From the NCBI GenBank assembly GCA_003278765.1, contig QCDK01000011.1, positions 1 through 32,193 on the forward strand: a stretch of DNA of 32,193 nt, written 5' to 3'. The notes beneath the pieces were generated by a model, which saw only the letters and a program-made list of their open reading frames with translations, was not told where the DNA came from and did not search any database. Below are positions 1 to 10,264 of the stretch, piece by piece. A program made the position numbers and the translations under genes. The DNA is from Prochlorococcus sp. AG-355-G23 (GTDB lineage Bacteria; Cyanobacteriota; Cyanobacteriia; PCC-6307; Cyanobiaceae). Numbering within the stretch: position 1 is the stretch's first letter; each line of letters opens with the position of its first letter.

Positions 1-414
1 AACTCTTCTGCAGACTGAACTCAAAAAATCTTCTTGATTTACTGTTTGATTAGCACCACAATCTTTTAATCTTAAGGGTCTATCAGCAGTAAGAAATATA
101 ATACCTTTACAAGATCGGTCTGCCTCAACTGCTGCTGGCAATAAGTTACTTACGGCAGTCCCAGAAGTGGTAATAACTAAACAAAGATTACCTGATGCAG
201 CAGAAATTCCAAGAGAGTGGAATCCCGCAGATCTCTCATCTATTGAATTAAAAATATTTACCAGTCCTAATTTATTTAATTCTCCAGCAGCTAGCGCTAG
301 GGGTGCTGATCTACTACCTGGACATAGTATTAAATTTTGAACTCCTATTTTAATTAAGAGATTCAAAAGTTGTAAACTTCTAAGAAAATTTTTGCATTCA
401 ATAGATGATGTCAT
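1..414 (-). CDS. menD: MenD N-terminal part (SEPHCHC synthase), runs off the left edge
   Basis: MenD is the thiamine-diphosphate enzyme that joins isochorismate and 2-oxoglutarate in phylloquinone (photosystem I quinone) synthesis. Translating the minus strand from the ATG at 414 gives 138 residues that are open at the window edge. They contain [15 protein letters not shown], the [10 protein letters not shown] segment holding the family's catalytic glutamate, [13 protein letters not shown] and [15 protein letters not shown], all hallmarks of the MenD N-terminal domain. The start lies 50 bp from the divergent lepB start. A normal MenD is roughly 550-590 aa. Its C-terminal domain appears about 1 kb away on the opposite strand, inside 1095-1994, so the gene is broken relative to a normal locus. 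The family call is secure; whether a functional copy exists in the cell cannot be judged here. Confidence 0.9.
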   Translation of the reverse strand, partial: MTSSIECKNFLRSLQLLNLLIKIGVQNLILCPGSRSAPLALAAGELNKLGLVNIFNSIDERSAGFHSLGISAASGNLCLVITTSGTAVSNLLPAAVEADRSCKGIIFLTADRPLRLKDCGANQTVNQEDFLSSVCRRV

Positions 415-464
415 AATTTATATAAATGCTTTGGGATTTTCCTTATAACTGAATTAAATAAAAC

Positions 465-1049
465 ATGTCTACAACTCAAGAAAAAAGAAATTCAATAATA
501 AAGGATTTAAAAAATCTTTTAATCTGGATATCTATAGCTTTAATTATACGATGGCAGGTTATTGAGCCAAGATGGATTCCCTCCGGTTCAATGCTTCCAA
601 CTCTTCAAATACAAGATAAAATTCTTGTTGAGAAAGTAACCCCCAAAATCACTTCCAAATCAAATCTTTCAAAATTAAAGAATAAAATAGTTGTTTTTAA
701 CGTTCCGGAGCAATTAATTAATGCTGGTTATGAAGCAGATACTGCACTAATAAAAAGAGTAATTGGAATACCTGGAGACAAAGTAGAAGTAAGAGACGGT
801 AACCTTTACTTAAATGATATCGCTCAAAAAAATTACTTTTTTGACAAAAATATTAATTATTCTATAGGGCCTTTTATTGTCCCAGAAGAGTCATTATGGG
901 TGATGGGAGATAATAGAAATAACAGTATGGACTCACATATTTGGGGATTTTTACCCTATGAAAAGGTTATTGGTAAAGCTATTTTTAGATATTGGCCGTT
1001 TAATAAAATTGGACCTATTCGGTTCCCTGCCCTTAATAATTTAGATTAA
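465..1049 (+). CDS. lepB: Type I signal peptidase (leader peptidase)
   Basis: This protease cleaves signal peptides from exported proteins at the outer face of the plasma or thylakoid membrane. The 194-aa protein has one N-terminal membrane segment (about residues 17-30) followed by the S26 boxes: PSGSMLPTL with nucleophile Ser42, IKRVIGIPGD with general base Lys97, and GDNRNNSMDSH near 148-158. It is short, as expected for a single-anchor bacterial or plastid-type enzyme rather than the E. coli form. A TATAAC-like -10 at 444-449 lies 15 bp before the ATG. It diverges from the menD 5' part, and that shared intergenic region looks intact although both outer neighbours are disrupted. Confidence 0.93.
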   Translation: MSTTQEKRNSIIKDLKNLLIWISIALIIRWQVIEPRWIPSGSMLPTLQIQDKILVEKVTPKITSKSNLSKLKNKIVVFNVPEQLINAGYEADTALIKRVIGIPGDKVEVRDGNLYLNDIAQKNYFFDKNINYSIGPFIVPEESLWVMGDNRNNSMDSHIWGFLPYEKVIGKAIFRYWPFNKIGPIRFPALNNLD

Positions 1050-1094
1050 TGGGTACGTGATGATGTAGTGTTTTTATATCTTGAAGTTGTAGAA

Positions 1095-1994
1095 ATGTTT
1101 AATCCAGAATTTCTTGCTACTGAAAATAATGATCCAAACGATGAGAATGATTTAATCCAATATTTACAAAAACAATCTCCAGAAGTTTTGCAAAGAGTAG
1201 CAAAATCAGCTAGTGAAGATATTCAAGAAATTATTAGACATAATGTACAAGGCCTTCTTGGAATGCTTCCTTCAGATCAATTTGATGTAAAAATAACATC
1301 TTCAAAAGACAACATTGCTAATTTATTATCTTCTCCGATGGCTCTAGATTTAATAGAGGAAGGTGAGCAGATTAAAGAAATTTTAAAAGAGCAAATTACT
1401 CAAGATAATCAAATTTCTGAGTATAAGCTTGCAAATCTTGTTCCAAAACTTTGGCCAGCTGAAAATCCCATAATGCTCTCCGCGAGTAGCCCTATTAGAG
1501 ATTGGCTTACATTTTCTGAGAATGGTACTTTAACAAGAAATTGTTTCAGCTTTAGAGGAGCTTCCGGCATAGACGGCACTTTATCTCTTGCATTGGGTAT
1601 TTCAAGAATTAAAAATCCTCTACTTCTTGTTACTGGAGATTTGGCTTTTATCCATGATATAAATGGTTGGCTGATTGAAAATTCAATCGACATGAATTTA
1701 ACAATTCTTTTGATAAATAATAATGGCGGAAATATATTTAATCGTATTTATAAAGAAAATTTAAAAGAAGATGAATTAAAAAAACTTTTTCTTATGCCAA
1801 AAGAAATAAACTGGTCAAAACTCGCAGAGGGATATCAAGTAAACTTTAAGAGTGTGGCAAATTTTAAAAAATTACGAGAGGCATTCGATTGGAGCATTTC
1901 TATCAAGAAATCTGTAATAATTAAAGTTGATATTGATCCAGAAAGTGAAATTTGTGAAAAAAATTCCCTGCTAGAAAAAATAATTGGCAGTTAA
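1095..1994 (+). CDS. Chimeric ORF: DUF760 N-terminus fused in frame to the MenD C-terminus
   Basis: The first ~80 residues from the ATG at 1095 ([11 protein letters not shown] through DNIANLLSS) look like the start of a small cyanobacterial/plastid DUF760 protein of unknown function. From about [15 protein letters not shown] (near 1416) onward the protein is clearly Men[18 protein letters not shown], then TGDLAFIHD and [12 protein letters not shown], which form the ThDP/Mg-binding site. The switch lies between about 1330 and 1415. No MenD N-terminal or central domain is present, so the product cannot be a complete SEPHCHC synthase. The ORF can be extended to a GTG at 1068, but the ATG at 1095 fits the DUF760 start better. 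The missing MenD N-terminus lies at 1-414 on the other strand, implying an inversion or an inverted chimera. No fused family of this kind is known to me, so I regard it as a junction rather than an evolved fusion. Confidence 0.8.
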   Translation: MFNPEFLATENNDPNDENDLIQYLQKQSPEVLQRVAKSASEDIQEIIRHNVQGLLGMLPSDQFDVKITSSKDNIANLLSSPMALDLIEEGEQIKEILKEQITQDNQISEYKLANLVPKLWPAENPIMLSASSPIRDWLTFSENGTLTRNCFSFRGASGIDGTLSLALGISRIKNPLLLVTGDLAFIHDINGWLIENSIDMNLTILLINNNGGNIFNRIYKENLKEDELKKLFLMPKEINWSKLAEGYQVNFKSVANFKKLREAFDWSISIKKSVIIKVDIDPESEICEKNSLLEKIIGS

Positions 1995-2029
1995 ATTTTT
2001 CATTTTCTATTTTTGAATAATTAGGTTTC

Positions 2030-2887
2030 ATGCAAGTATTACCAGGTAAAACAACTTTAAATTGGTCAGAATGCAAATCTTATGAAGATATATTGTTTCA
2101 CAAATCAGATGAGGGAATTGCGAGAATTGCAATTAATCGGCCTGAAAAAAGAAATGCATTTAGGCCACAAACTGTAGATGAACTCATTAACGCATTTAAT
2201 ATCGTAAGAAATGATGAAACTATTGGCGTAGTTCTCTTTACAGGGGCGGGACCTGACAAGAAAGGTATTTATTCTTTTTGCTCTGGAGGTGATCAGAGTG
2301 TAAGAGGTGAAAATGGATATAAAAATGATGAAGGTAAGCAGAGATTAAATGTACTTGAACTTCAAAGATTAATAAGAAGTTTGCCTAAAGTGGTTATTGC
2401 CTTAGTACCTGGCTTTGCAATTGGAGGAGGCCAGGTACTTCATTTAATTTGTGATCTCAGTATCGCCTCTGAAAATGCAATATTTGGTCAAACAGGTCCA
2501 AGAGTTGGTAGTTTTGATGCGGGTTTTGGTTCTAGTTATTTAGCAAGACTTGTTGGTCAAAGAAAAGCAAAAGAAATTTGGTTTTTATGTAGAAAATATA
2601 ATTCCAAGGAAGCTCTTAAGATGGGCTTGATAAATGCAATTACAAAGATTGAAGAATTAGAAGCTGAGGGTGTAATCTGGGCAAGAGAGATTTTACGAAA
2701 TAGTCCAACTGCTATTCGTATTCTTAAAGCTTCATTCAATGCAGAGAGTGATGGGATTGCTGGTATTCAAGAATTATCTGGATACACAACCCAATTATTC
2801 TATTCGACTGAAGAAGCTCAAGAAGGTAGAGATGCCTTTCTTGAAAAGCGTCCACCAGACTTTTCTGACCATAAATGGACACCTTAG
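2030..2887 (+). CDS. menB: 1,4-dihydroxy-2-naphthoyl-CoA synthase (naphthoate synthase)
   Basis: MenB closes the second aromatic ring of phylloquinone, converting o-succinylbenzoyl-CoA to 1,4-dihydroxy-2-naphthoyl-CoA. The 285-aa protein is full length with a crotonase fold: SGGDQSVRG at 85-93, the oxyanion-hole region [15 protein letters not shown] at about 128-142, and [13 protein letters not shown] with Asp163. The glycine in this last segment is typical of bicarbonate-dependent MenB enzymes. It follows the menD 3' part by 35 bp in the same direction, the usual men operon order, so the right-hand side of the menD break is native sequence. The ATG at 2030 is the natural start. Confidence 0.95.
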   Translation: MQVLPGKTTLNWSECKSYEDILFHKSDEGIARIAINRPEKRNAFRPQTVDELINAFNIVRNDETIGVVLFTGAGPDKKGIYSFCSGGDQSVRGENGYKNDEGKQRLNVLELQRLIRSLPKVVIALVPGFAIGGGQVLHLICDLSIASENAIFGQTGPRVGSFDAGFGSSYLARLVGQRKAKEIWFLCRKYNSKEALKMGLINAITKIEELEAEGVIWAREILRNSPTAIRILKASFNAESDGIAGIQELSGYTTQLFYSTEEAQEGRDAFLEKRPPDFSDHKWTP

Positions 2888-2922
2888 TTTATTTTTCAAA
2901 AGAACTTTTTAAATAATTATCA

Positions 2923-4374
2923 ATGAGAATTCTTCTTGCCGCTGCTGAATGTGCTCCAATGATCAAAGTTGGAGGTATGGGAGATGTGGTTGGTTCGTTA
3001 CCTCCATCTTTGATAAAACTTGGTCACGATGTAAGGGTAATAATTCCAGGATATGGAAAATTGTGGAGTCTTTTAGAGGTATCTAATGAACCAGTCTTTA
3101 GAGCAAATACAATGGGCACTGATTTCGCCGTATATGAAGCAAAACATCCCATTCATAATTATGTGATTTACCTAGTGGGTCATCCAACATTTGACTCTGA
3201 CCAAATATACGGAGGCGAAAATGAGGACTGGCGCTTTACATTTTTTGCAAGTGCCACTGCAGAATTTGCCTGGAATTGTTGGAAACCTCAAGTTCTCCAT
3301 TGCCATGATTGGCATACTGGCATGATCCCTGTGTGGATGCATCAGGATCCTGAAATTAGTACTGTCTTCACAATTCATAATTTAAAATACCAAGGCCCTT
3401 GGAGATGGAAACTTGAAAAAATGACTTGGTGTCCTTGGTATATGCATGGAGACCACACAATGGCTGCGGCTATGTTGTACGCAGATAGGGTCAATGCTGT
3501 TTCTCCTACTTATGCAGATGAAATTAAAACCCATGAATATGGTGAAAGCCTTGAAGGATTACTTAATTACATTTCAGGTAAATTAAGGGGAATTCTTAAT
3601 GGAATAGATCTTGATGAATGGAATCCAGCTAAAGACCCAGTTTTACCTGCAAAATTTAGTATTAAGAATTTAGAAAATAGGCTAGAAAATAAAAAAATTC
3701 TGCAGAGAGAAATGGGTCTCGAAGTTAATCCTAAAAAATATCTTTTAGGTATGGTCAGTAGGTTAGTTGATCAGAAAGGGGTTGACTTACTTTTACAAGT
3801 TTCAAGAAGACTTTTAGCATATACAGATTCGCAAATAGTTGTTTTAGGTACTGGGGATAGATATTTAGAGTCAGGATTGTGGCAACTTGCATTAGATTAC
3901 CCAGGAAGATTTTCTGTTTTTCTTACTTATGATGATTCTTTATCAAGACTTATCTATGGTGGCTCTGATGCATTTTTAATGCCAAGTAGGTTTGAACCTT
4001 GTGGCATTAGTCAACTACTTGCTATGAGATATGGTTCTATTCCAATAGTAAGGCGAGTAGGAGGTCTAGTTGACACGGTTTTACCTCATGATCCAGAAAA
4101 TAATATTGGCACTGGTTTTTGCTTCGATCGCTTTGAACCTATAGACTTCTATACATCTTTAGTAAGGTCGTGGGAGGCTTTTAGGCATAAAGATAGTTGG
4201 GAATTATTGCAAAAAAGAGCAATGAGCCAAGAGTTTAGTTGGCAAAGATCCGCTCTCGAATACGAAATTATGTATAAGGATGTTTGTGGAATAAAAGAAC
4301 CATCTCCGGATTTTGCTGAAATTGAAAAATTCTCTTACGGACAATCGGCTGATCCCTCTTTAAAAAAAGTATGA
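2923..4374 (+). CDS. glgA: Glycogen synthase (ADP-glucose dependent, GT5)
   Basis: GlgA elongates alpha-1,4-glucan from ADP-glucose, giving the cell its glycogen store for the night. The 483-aa length is normal. The N-terminal GT5 domain opens with the ADP-glucose site [13 protein letters not shown] (Lys15). The C-terminal Rossmann domain carries [15 protein letters not shown] and [10 protein letters not shown], with the conserved glutamate near residue 358. It lies 35 bp after menB and 12 bp before murF on the same strand, so co-transcription is likely although the functions are unrelated. Confidence 0.95.
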   Translation: MRILLAAAECAPMIKVGGMGDVVGSLPPSLIKLGHDVRVIIPGYGKLWSLLEVSNEPVFRANTMGTDFAVYEAKHPIHNYVIYLVGHPTFDSDQIYGGENEDWRFTFFASATAEFAWNCWKPQVLHCHDWHTGMIPVWMHQDPEISTVFTIHNLKYQGPWRWKLEKMTWCPWYMHGDHTMAAAMLYADRVNAVSPTYADEIKTHEYGESLEGLLNYISGKLRGILNGIDLDEWNPAKDPVLPAKFSIKNLENRLENKKILQREMGLEVNPKKYLLGMVSRLVDQKGVDLLLQVSRRLLAYTDSQIVVLGTGDRYLESGLWQLALDYPGRFSVFLTYDDSLSRLIYGGSDAFLMPSRFEPCGISQLLAMRYGSIPIVRRVGGLVDTVLPHDPENNIGTGFCFDRFEPIDFYTSLVRSWEAFRHKDSWELLQKRAMSQEFSWQRSALEYEIMYKDVCGIKEPSPDFAEIEKFSYGQSADPSLKKV

Positions 4375-4386
4375 CTTAATTTTTTA

Positions 4387-5760
4387 ATGGAATTCTCTTT
4401 ATCAGAATTAAACAACGTTTTGGGGGATATTAAAAATCTGAGCGAGGGGAAAAGAGATTCTTTAAATTTTAAAAATATAAGTATTGATAGTAGAACTTTA
4501 TTAAAAAATGATCTTTTTATAGCTATCGAGGGTAAAAATTTTGATGGACATAGTTTTCTTCCAAATGTTTTAGATAAAGGAGTTAAATCAGTAGTTATAA
4601 AAAAAGGTATGCAAAGATTACTTCCTAGTGATTTTCCTTATTGGGGTGTAAATGACACATTAGAGGCATTTCAAAAATTAGCATTGCTAAAAAGAAAAAA
4701 ATTAAATATTCCTATTGTCGCAATAACTGGTTCAGTTGGTAAAACAACAACAAAAGAAATGATTGGGGGAGTTTTAAATAAACTTGGAAGAATTAAATTA
4801 TCTCATGCAAATTTCAATAATGAGATTGGAGTTGGTCTTACTATTCTTGCTACAAATACAGAGGATAAAGTTTTAGTTCTTGAGATGGGGATGAGAGGTC
4901 TTGGACAGATCGAGAATTTATCTAAATATAGTGAACCGGATATTGCAGTTATTACAAACATTGGTACAGCTCATATTGGATTGTTAGGCTCAAAAAAAAA
5001 TATTGCTCATGCAAAGTGTGAAATTAGTAAGTTCTTAAATCCAGAAGGAGTTGTAATTATTCCAGCAAATGATCCATTACTAGAAAAAACTTTGAGAGAA
5101 TTTTGGGAAGGTAGAGTGATAAAAGTAAAACTATTAAATTTAGAGAATCAAAAGGAGAGTTTTAAGAAAGATAATAATTTGAGAGGATTTTATAACCCCT
5201 CGAATAAAACAATTTTAATTGAAGAAAATACCTTTGAAATTTCATTTGAGGGATTTCACAATGCTTCGAATTTCTTATTTGCTTATGCAGTTGCTAAAGA
5301 ACTAGGCATTGATTTTGCAAGTTTTAATAAATTTGATTTTGTAAGTTTAGGTGGAAGGAATAAAATTCTTAAATCAGTAAAAACAACAATATATGATGAA
5401 TCATATAATGCTTCGCCAGAGTCAGTAAAAGCATGTATTAAGAACCTGCTTGAAAAACCGAGAAATAAATTTTTCATATTTGGAAGTATGCAAGAATTAG
5501 GAAAAGAATCTGAAAAATATCACATAGAAATATTCAACTTAATAAATAATTCAGATATAGAAAAGTGTTTATTTATTTGCGATAAAGAGAACGAAAAAAA
5601 ATACACCAATTATCTAAAAGATAAGAATAAATTCTTAGTTTTTAATAATATTAAAGATGTACCTCAAGTTATAAACAAATCTACAAAAAAAGGTGATTCT
5701 GTTCTTATAAAAGGGAGCAGATGTTGGCAACTTGAAAAAATTATTGAATTAATTAACTAG
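4387..5760 (+). CDS. murF: UDP-MurNAc-tripeptide:D-Ala-D-Ala ligase
   Basis: MurF adds D-alanyl-D-alanine to the UDP-MurNAc tripeptide, the last cytoplasmic step of the peptidoglycan precursor. The 457-aa protein has a variable N-terminal domain with the SIDSRTL signature, a Mur-ligase ATP loop GSVGKTTTKE at 115-124, HANFNNEIGVGLTIL in the central domain, and YDESYNASPES plus GSMQELG in the C-terminal domain. Its TAG stop and the stop of the convergent glmU are one base apart. Both genes serve the cell wall, but they are on opposite strands and cannot form an operon. Confidence 0.94.
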   Translation: MEFSLSELNNVLGDIKNLSEGKRDSLNFKNISIDSRTLLKNDLFIAIEGKNFDGHSFLPNVLDKGVKSVVIKKGMQRLLPSDFPYWGVNDTLEAFQKLALLKRKKLNIPIVAITGSVGKTTTKEMIGGVLNKLGRIKLSHANFNNEIGVGLTILATNTEDKVLVLEMGMRGLGQIENLSKYSEPDIAVITNIGTAHIGLLGSKKNIAHAKCEISKFLNPEGVVIIPANDPLLEKTLREFWEGRVIKVKLLNLENQKESFKKDNNLRGFYNPSNKTILIEENTFEISFEGFHNASNFLFAYAVAKELGIDFASFNKFDFVSLGGRNKILKSVKTTIYDESYNASPESVKACIKNLLEKPRNKFFIFGSMQELGKESEKYHIEIFNLINNSDIEKCLFICDKENEKKYTNYLKDKNKFLVFNNIKDVPQVINKSTKKGDSVLIKGSRCWQLEKIIELIN

Positions 5761-5761
5761 A

Positions 5762-7111
5762 TCAGGATTTCTTTTTTTTCCAATTCTCTATATTTACTTG
5801 CTTAGTTCTTGAGATGGCTAGTGAATTATCTTGAGAGTCTTTTGTGATCACTGAACCAGCACCTGTTGTTACTGATTCCCCTAGATTTATTGGCGCTACA
5901 AAAACTGTGTTTGCCCCAATACTGGAATTTTTTCCAATTTTTGTTTGATATTTTTTCTGTCCATCAAAATTCGCAGTAATAGTGCCTGCTCCAATATTTG
6001 TAGATCTACCAATAACAGAATCACCAATATAACTTAGATGGTTAACTTTAGATTCTTCCTCTATTTGACTATTTTTGATTTCAACAAAATTACCTATTTT
6101 GCTATGAGAAGATATTTTGGAATTAGGTCTTATATGACTATAAGGGCCAATTTTTATATGATCCATTATCTGAGAATCATAAACAGTCGAGTTTGAAATT
6201 TCACATTGTAATCCCACATAAGAATTCTCAATAAAAGTATTTGGACCGATAATGCAATGACTATTTATTTTCGTATTTCCTCTTATATGTGTATTAGCCT
6301 CTATGATTACATCCTTACCAATTTCAACTTCTTCACTAATTGAACAACTTGCTTTATTTATAAAAGTTACACCATTAAGCATATGTTTTTCTTTAATTAG
6401 ATTCTGAATACATTCCTCGCACTCTGATAGTTGAATTCTGTTATTAATTCCTTGAAGCTCTCCATTATCATCTATCTCGAGACTTAAGGAATTTTTTAGC
6501 AAAGATATTGTATCTGTTAAGTAAATCTCTTTTTGATTATTATTGCTTTGCAAGGTATTAATTATTTCTGACAAGTTGCCCCAGTTAAAACAGTAAACAC
6601 CTGCATTTATTAATTGATTTTCTCTTTCTAGATCATTGCAATCTTTTTCTTCAACAATTCTCTCTATAAAGTCATCCTTCAAAAAAACTCTGCCATATCC
6701 ATGAGGATTTGTTTTCTTTGTGGTAATTAAAGAAACATCAGCATTTTTGGAATCGTGTGAATACAGAAGTCTTTTTAGAGTACTAGGTCTAATGAGTGGT
6801 ACATCGCCGTTAAGTACCAAAAGATTCCCTTCATGTTTTTTTACTTCTTTACAAAGTACCTGGATAGCATGACCGGTTCCTGATTGAGGTTCTTGAACAA
6901 CAACTTTGATTTTTTTATTGTTTGGGATTGATTTTTTTACTTCTTTAGATTTGTGTCCAGTAATTACGAAAATTTGATCAGGTTTTAATTCGATACATGA
7001 ATCAATTACTCTTTGTAGAAGACTTTTGCCAGAAATTTTATGTAAAACTTTTGGCAATGAGCTTTCCATCCTAGTGCCCTTGCCTGCCGCTAATATCGCA
7101 ACACTTAACAT
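5762..7111 (-). CDS. glmU: Bifunctional GlcN-1-P acetyltransferase / GlcNAc-1-P uridylyltransferase
   Basis: GlmU makes UDP-GlcNAc for peptidoglycan and lipopolysaccharide. The 449-aa protein begins [10 protein letters not shown], the nucleotide-binding loop of the pyrophosphorylase domain, followed by PKVLH and QSGTGHA. From about residue 250 it becomes hexapeptide-repeat sequence ([50 protein letters not shown]), the left-handed beta-helix acetyltransferase domain. The ATG at 7111 is well supported by the family start. It is last in a minus-strand run aroA, MnmD-like, glmU with gaps of 16 and 25 bp. Confidence 0.96.
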   Translation of the reverse strand: MLSVAILAAGKGTRMESSLPKVLHKISGKSLLQRVIDSCIELKPDQIFVITGHKSKEVKKSIPNNKKIKVVVQEPQSGTGHAIQVLCKEVKKHEGNLLVLNGDVPLIRPSTLKRLLYSHDSKNADVSLITTKKTNPHGYGRVFLKDDFIERIVEEKDCNDLERENQLINAGVYCFNWGNLSEIINTLQSNNNQKEIYLTDTISLLKNSLSLEIDDNGELQGINNRIQLSECEECIQNLIKEKHMLNGVTFINKASCSISEEVEIGKDVIIEANTHIRGNTKINSHCIIGPNTFIENSYVGLQCEISNSTVYDSQIMDHIKIGPYSHIRPNSKISSHSKIGNFVEIKNSQIEEESKVNHLSYIGDSVIGRSTNIGAGTITANFDGQKKYQTKIGKNSSIGANTVFVAPINLGESVTTGAGSVITKDSQDNSLAISRTKQVNIENWKKKKS

Positions 7112-7136
7112 GTTTATATGAAATCCTAATTTAAAT

Positions 7137-8042
7137 CTAACTCTTAACGGATAACTTCGTCATTCCCCACTTCTCTCTCCATATATTTGTAGATAATAGA
7201 TTTGAGAATAATTGCTCATCTAACCTTCTCCTGATTATAACGTCTTTACTTGAGTTCAAATCTTGATCTCTATATGGAATACTAGCTTTAGTTAAAAGAT
7301 GTTCTTCTTCCATTAAAGATAACTTTTCAAAATTGAAATTAGGTTTCAATTTATTCTTGTCAAATTTTGATATTGCGACAGTCCCCTGACTCCAAAAACT
7401 TCTTTTTTTAAAATTTGGCTTAATAGTAAAAATTTCTAATCCAAGATTTCTCAAGGTTTTTCTTACTGCTGCGGATGAAGAATAAGTTATTAAATAACCC
7501 TGAGGATTAAGATTTTCTGTGACTTTGGATAAAAATTCAATCGTCCATAATTGTGGGCATTTTTGAGGAGAAAAACCATCTAAATAAATCAGATCGAATT
7601 TAATAGAGGAAGGAATAATATTAATTTTTTCTCTGGCGTCACCCCACAAAATACTGCATTTAAAAAATTGATCCTCAAAGTAATCTTTTCGATAAAGTGA
7701 TCCAAATATTTTTTTGACTTTTGGATCCCATAACTTAAGGAATGATTCATTTCTAAGCGAATATTCAAGAGGCTTTTTATCAATCTCCAATGCATACAAA
7801 TTTAAATTTGATTTTTGTTTTATTAATTCATTTAATAAAGAAGCTGAATTGTATCCTAAACCAAAACATATATCTAAAACATTGAGTGATTTGCACTTAA
7901 ATCTTTGCAAATTAGAAGTAGCTGTAAACTTTGACTTTGTTTCCTCGAATGCGCCCAATAAACTATGGAAGTTCTCTTGAAAAAAAACACTTCTTAAAGA
8001 GTAACTACCATCTTTAGTTAAAACTTCTATTAATTCAGACAA
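7137..8042 (-). CDS. MnmD-like SAM-dependent tRNA methyltransferase (DUF752)
   Basis: The protein resembles the methyltransferase half of MnmC, which methylates aminomethyl-2-thiouridine at the wobble position of some tRNAs. SAM motif I is [10 protein letters not shown] (57-66), acidic motif YALEID follows, and the family motif [17 protein letters not shown] lies at 150-166. The FAD-dependent MnmC2 oxidase domain is absent, so it is a stand-alone MnmD-type enzyme of 301 aa. The C-terminal ~70 residues do not match anything I recognise. The start is a TTG at 8042, 16 bp downstream of the aroA stop. Substrate is inferred from family only. Confidence 0.8.
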   Translation of the reverse strand: MSELIEVLTKDGSYSLRSVFFQENFHSLLGAFEETKSKFTATSNLQRFKCKSLNVLDICFGLGYNSASLLNELIKQKSNLNLYALEIDKKPLEYSLRNESFLKLWDPKVKKIFGSLYRKDYFEDQFFKCSILWGDAREKINIIPSSIKFDLIYLDGFSPQKCPQLWTIEFLSKVTENLNPQGYLITYSSSAAVRKTLRNLGLEIFTIKPNFKKRSFWSQGTVAISKFDKNKLKPNFNFEKLSLMEEEHLLTKASIPYRDQDLNSSKDVIIRRRLDEQLFSNLLSTNIWREKWGMTKLSVKS

Positions 8043-8058
8043 AAACTTTTTAGGCTAG

Positions 8059-9372
8059 TTAGTAGTTAGTTAGTTTGGCCAGCTCTTCCCAAAAAGTTGG
8101 ATACGAGACGCTAGCAGCATCAGATCTCATTATTCTTGAGGTACCTTTAGCAAGAAGTGAAGCAATAGCAAGACTCATTGCTACTCGGTGATCTGTCTCA
8201 CTATCTACCTCCGCAGAATGAAATTTTGATTGCCCATTTATAATTAACCCATCCTCTTTTTCTGTTATTTCAGCGCCGAATTTTTTTAACTGTCGTGCCA
8301 TTACTTTTAATCGATCTGTCTCCTTAACTCTTAATTCTTGTGCATCCTTAATTTCAGAAATTCCATTACAAAAACAGGCAGCCACAGTAAGGATAGGAAT
8401 TTCATCTATAAGTTTTGGGAGGATATCTCCTTCAATAGTGAATGATCTTAAATTATTTGAAGTCTTTACTTTAATAGATCCAATTGGTTCACCTGCAATA
8501 GTCGATTTATCTAAAATCTCATAATTGCACCCCATTGAATCCATTACATTTAAAATACCTGTTCTAGTGGGATTTAATCCGACATTCTGAATTAAAACCT
8601 CTGAATTTGGAACAATAGATGCAGCAATCATCCAAAAAGAAGCAGAGCTTATGTCTCCAGGGATCAATATTTTCTGACCAATTAAGTCGCTTCCTGACTT
8701 AATAACTACATTCCTTCCTAATTCTCCTCTGATACTGATGTCTGCTCCAAATGCTTTTAGCATTCTTTCAGTATGATCTCTCGATGATGCTGGTTCAATT
8801 ACAGAAGTAGTCCCAGAAGCATTAAGGCCTGCCAATAATATTGCCGATTTCACTTGAGCACTTGCCACTGGAGTGCCAATAACACATCCCTTAAGTTTTT
8901 TTCCATCAATTGAAATTGGAGCTTTGTTACCGCCTTCCCTTCCATAAATTTTGCCACCCATCAAAGATAACGGTTTGCCAACTCTTAGCATTGGCCTTTC
9001 CTTAAGAGAAGCGTCCCCGGTTAAGATGAAATTCTTACCTTCTTGTGCGGCTAATAAACCCATTAATAACCTCATAGTGGTTCCTGAATTTCCACAATTG
9101 AGAATTTCTTTTGGCTCTTTTAATCCATCAAGACCCAATCCTGAAATCGTAAAAGGCTCATTTTTTTTTATTTTTGGTATTTTTGCACCTAACTTTCTTA
9201 GACAATCAGCAGTTGAAAGTGGATCTTCAGAATGTAAGAATCCTTCAATGGTCGTCTCACCCTTAGCAATACTTCCAATTATTAGAGCTCTATGAGAAAT
9301 AGATTTATCTCCAGGCACTTTTACTTTTCCTTTTAGATTAACTCCACCTCTTATTGTGCAGATATTATTCAT
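8059..9372 (-). CDS. aroA: EPSP synthase (3-phosphoshikimate 1-carboxyvinyltransferase)
   Basis: AroA is the sixth shikimate-pathway enzyme, joining PEP to shikimate-3-phosphate to supply chorismate for aromatic amino acids and quinones, including the substrate used by MenD. The start shows [13 protein letters not shown] with Lys23, then [24 protein letters not shown], and [14 protein letters not shown]-terminal motifs LKVKETDRL-type ([13 protein letters not shown]) and [11 protein letters not shown] are present. An in-frame TTG two codons upstream exists, but the ATG at 9372 is the better start, giving 437 aa. It diverges from comB across 127 bp. Confidence 0.95.
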   Translation of the reverse strand: MNNICTIRGGVNLKGKVKVPGDKSISHRALIIGSIAKGETTIEGFLHSEDPLSTADCLRKLGAKIPKIKKNEPFTISGLGLDGLKEPKEILNCGNSGTTMRLLMGLLAAQEGKNFILTGDASLKERPMLRVGKPLSLMGGKIYGREGGNKAPISIDGKKLKGCVIGTPVASAQVKSAILLAGLNASGTTSVIEPASSRDHTERMLKAFGADISIRGELGRNVVIKSGSDLIGQKILIPGDISSASFWMIAASIVPNSEVLIQNVGLNPTRTGILNVMDSMGCNYEILDKSTIAGEPIGSIKVKTSNNLRSFTIEGDILPKLIDEIPILTVAACFCNGISEIKDAQELRVKETDRLKVMARQLKKFGAEITEKEDGLIINGQSKFHSAEVDSETDHRVAMSLAIASLLAKGTSRIMRSDAASVSYPTFWEELAKLTNY

Positions 9373-9477
9373 TTGCAAATTAATTACTTGATAAGATTTC
9401 TGTTAAAACAAATTAGTTTTATATTATCAATAAGTTTGTTTTTAAAAAAAAAATAATCAAATTAAGTAACTGTTTTC

Positions 9478-9483
9478 TATAAT
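9478..9483 (+). promoter_or_regulatory. Perfect TATAAT -10 element upstream of comB
   Basis: The hexamer TATAAT ends 16 bases before the TTG proposed as the comB start, so transcription would begin near 9490 and give a leader of about 10 nt. No clear -35 box is visible, as is common for Prochlorococcus promoters. An AAAGGA at 9493-9498 sits only one base before the TTG, too close for a normal ribosome-binding site. Confidence 0.5.
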
Positions 9484-9499
9484 AAATCAGACAAAGGAT

Positions 9500-10234
9500 T
9501 TGATTATTAATCTTACTTATTATCACGTTGCAAAGGATGTTCCCGAAAATAGTCCAGACATAGCAGTGGTCATTGATGTTTTAAGAGCTACAACCACAAT
9601 TTCTTGGGCTTTAAAAAATGGAGCTGATTCAATACAAGTTTTTGCAGATTTAAATTTGTTAAAAGAATCGGCAATTAAGTGGCAAGCTGAAAAGAGACTA
9701 ATGCTTGGAGAAAGAGGCGGCAAGAAGATTGAGGGTTTTGATTTAGGAAATTCTCCTTTATCAGTTACAAAAAAAGTTGTTCAGGGTAAAAGACTATTTA
9801 TGAGTACGACTAATGGGACTAAATCATTGCAAAAAGTTCAAAATGCTAAGCATTTATTTGCTATGGGGCTCCCAAATAGGAAAGCAGTTGCCGAAAAAAT
9901 CATTTCATTAAAAGGTGAAAATGTTTTAATACTTGGTAGTGGCTGGGAAGGCTCTTATTCACTTGAGGATTCTTTAGCTGCGGGTGCTTTGGCATCATAC
10001 CTAAAACAGAATTGTGATTTCGAAATTAATATTCTGAATGACGAATTACAAGCTGCTTTGGCACTTTGGGATGTCTGGAAAAATGATATTTTGAAATGTT
10101 TAAAAACAGCAACCCATGGCAAAAGATTGACAAGTCTTGGAGATTATGAGGATGATTTTAAATGTTGCTCTGAACTTGATTGCTTAGATATTGTTCCAGC
10201 TCAAGTTGAAAGAGGTGTGATTCGTGCCTCATGA
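9500..10234 (+). CDS. comB: 2-phosphosulfolactate phosphatase (ComB family)
   Basis: ComB hydrolyses 2-phosphosulfolactate to 3-sulfolactate; it was described in coenzyme M synthesis of methanogens, but homologues occur in cyanobacteria, which lack that pathway. The 244-aa protein shows the family segments AVVIDVLRATTTISWAL near the start, LMLGERGGKKIEGFDLGNSP, and FMSTTNGTKSLQKV. The TTG at 9500 is the only workable start before long conserved sequence, but the spacing to the purine-rich AAAGGA is poor, so the exact initiation codon is uncertain. It begins the plus-strand run comB, nitrilase, amidase, murI, sds. The in vivo role here is unknown. Confidence 0.87.
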   Translation: MIINLTYYHVAKDVPENSPDIAVVIDVLRATTTISWALKNGADSIQVFADLNLLKESAIKWQAEKRLMLGERGGKKIEGFDLGNSPLSVTKKVVQGKRLFMSTTNGTKSLQKVQNAKHLFAMGLPNRKAVAEKIISLKGENVLILGSGWEGSYSLEDSLAAGALASYLKQNCDFEINILNDELQAALALWDVWKNDILKCLKTATHGKRLTSLGDYEDDFKCCSELDCLDIVPAQVERGVIRAS

Positions 10235-10264
10235 TTTACGAATTGGTTCATTAGGAGTAAAGTC

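Noticed and set aside
1068..1094. GTG at 1068 as the start of the DUF760/MenD chimera
   Set aside because: The extra nine residues do not fit the usual DUF760 beginning, and the ATG at 1095 is a better codon.
1409..1693. Minus-strand open frame inside the MenD C-terminal part
   Set aside because: It is antisense to strongly conserved MenD sequence and shows no motif of its own.
1068..1994. A new natural DUF760-MenD fusion enzyme
   Set aside because: The fused protein lacks the MenD N-terminal and middle domains, and the missing part lies next door in inverted orientation, so a rearrangement or chimera is simpler.
8951..9295. Plus-strand frame opposite aroA
   Set aside because: AroA motifs cover this stretch on the minus strand; the plus frame has no motif or ribosome-binding site.
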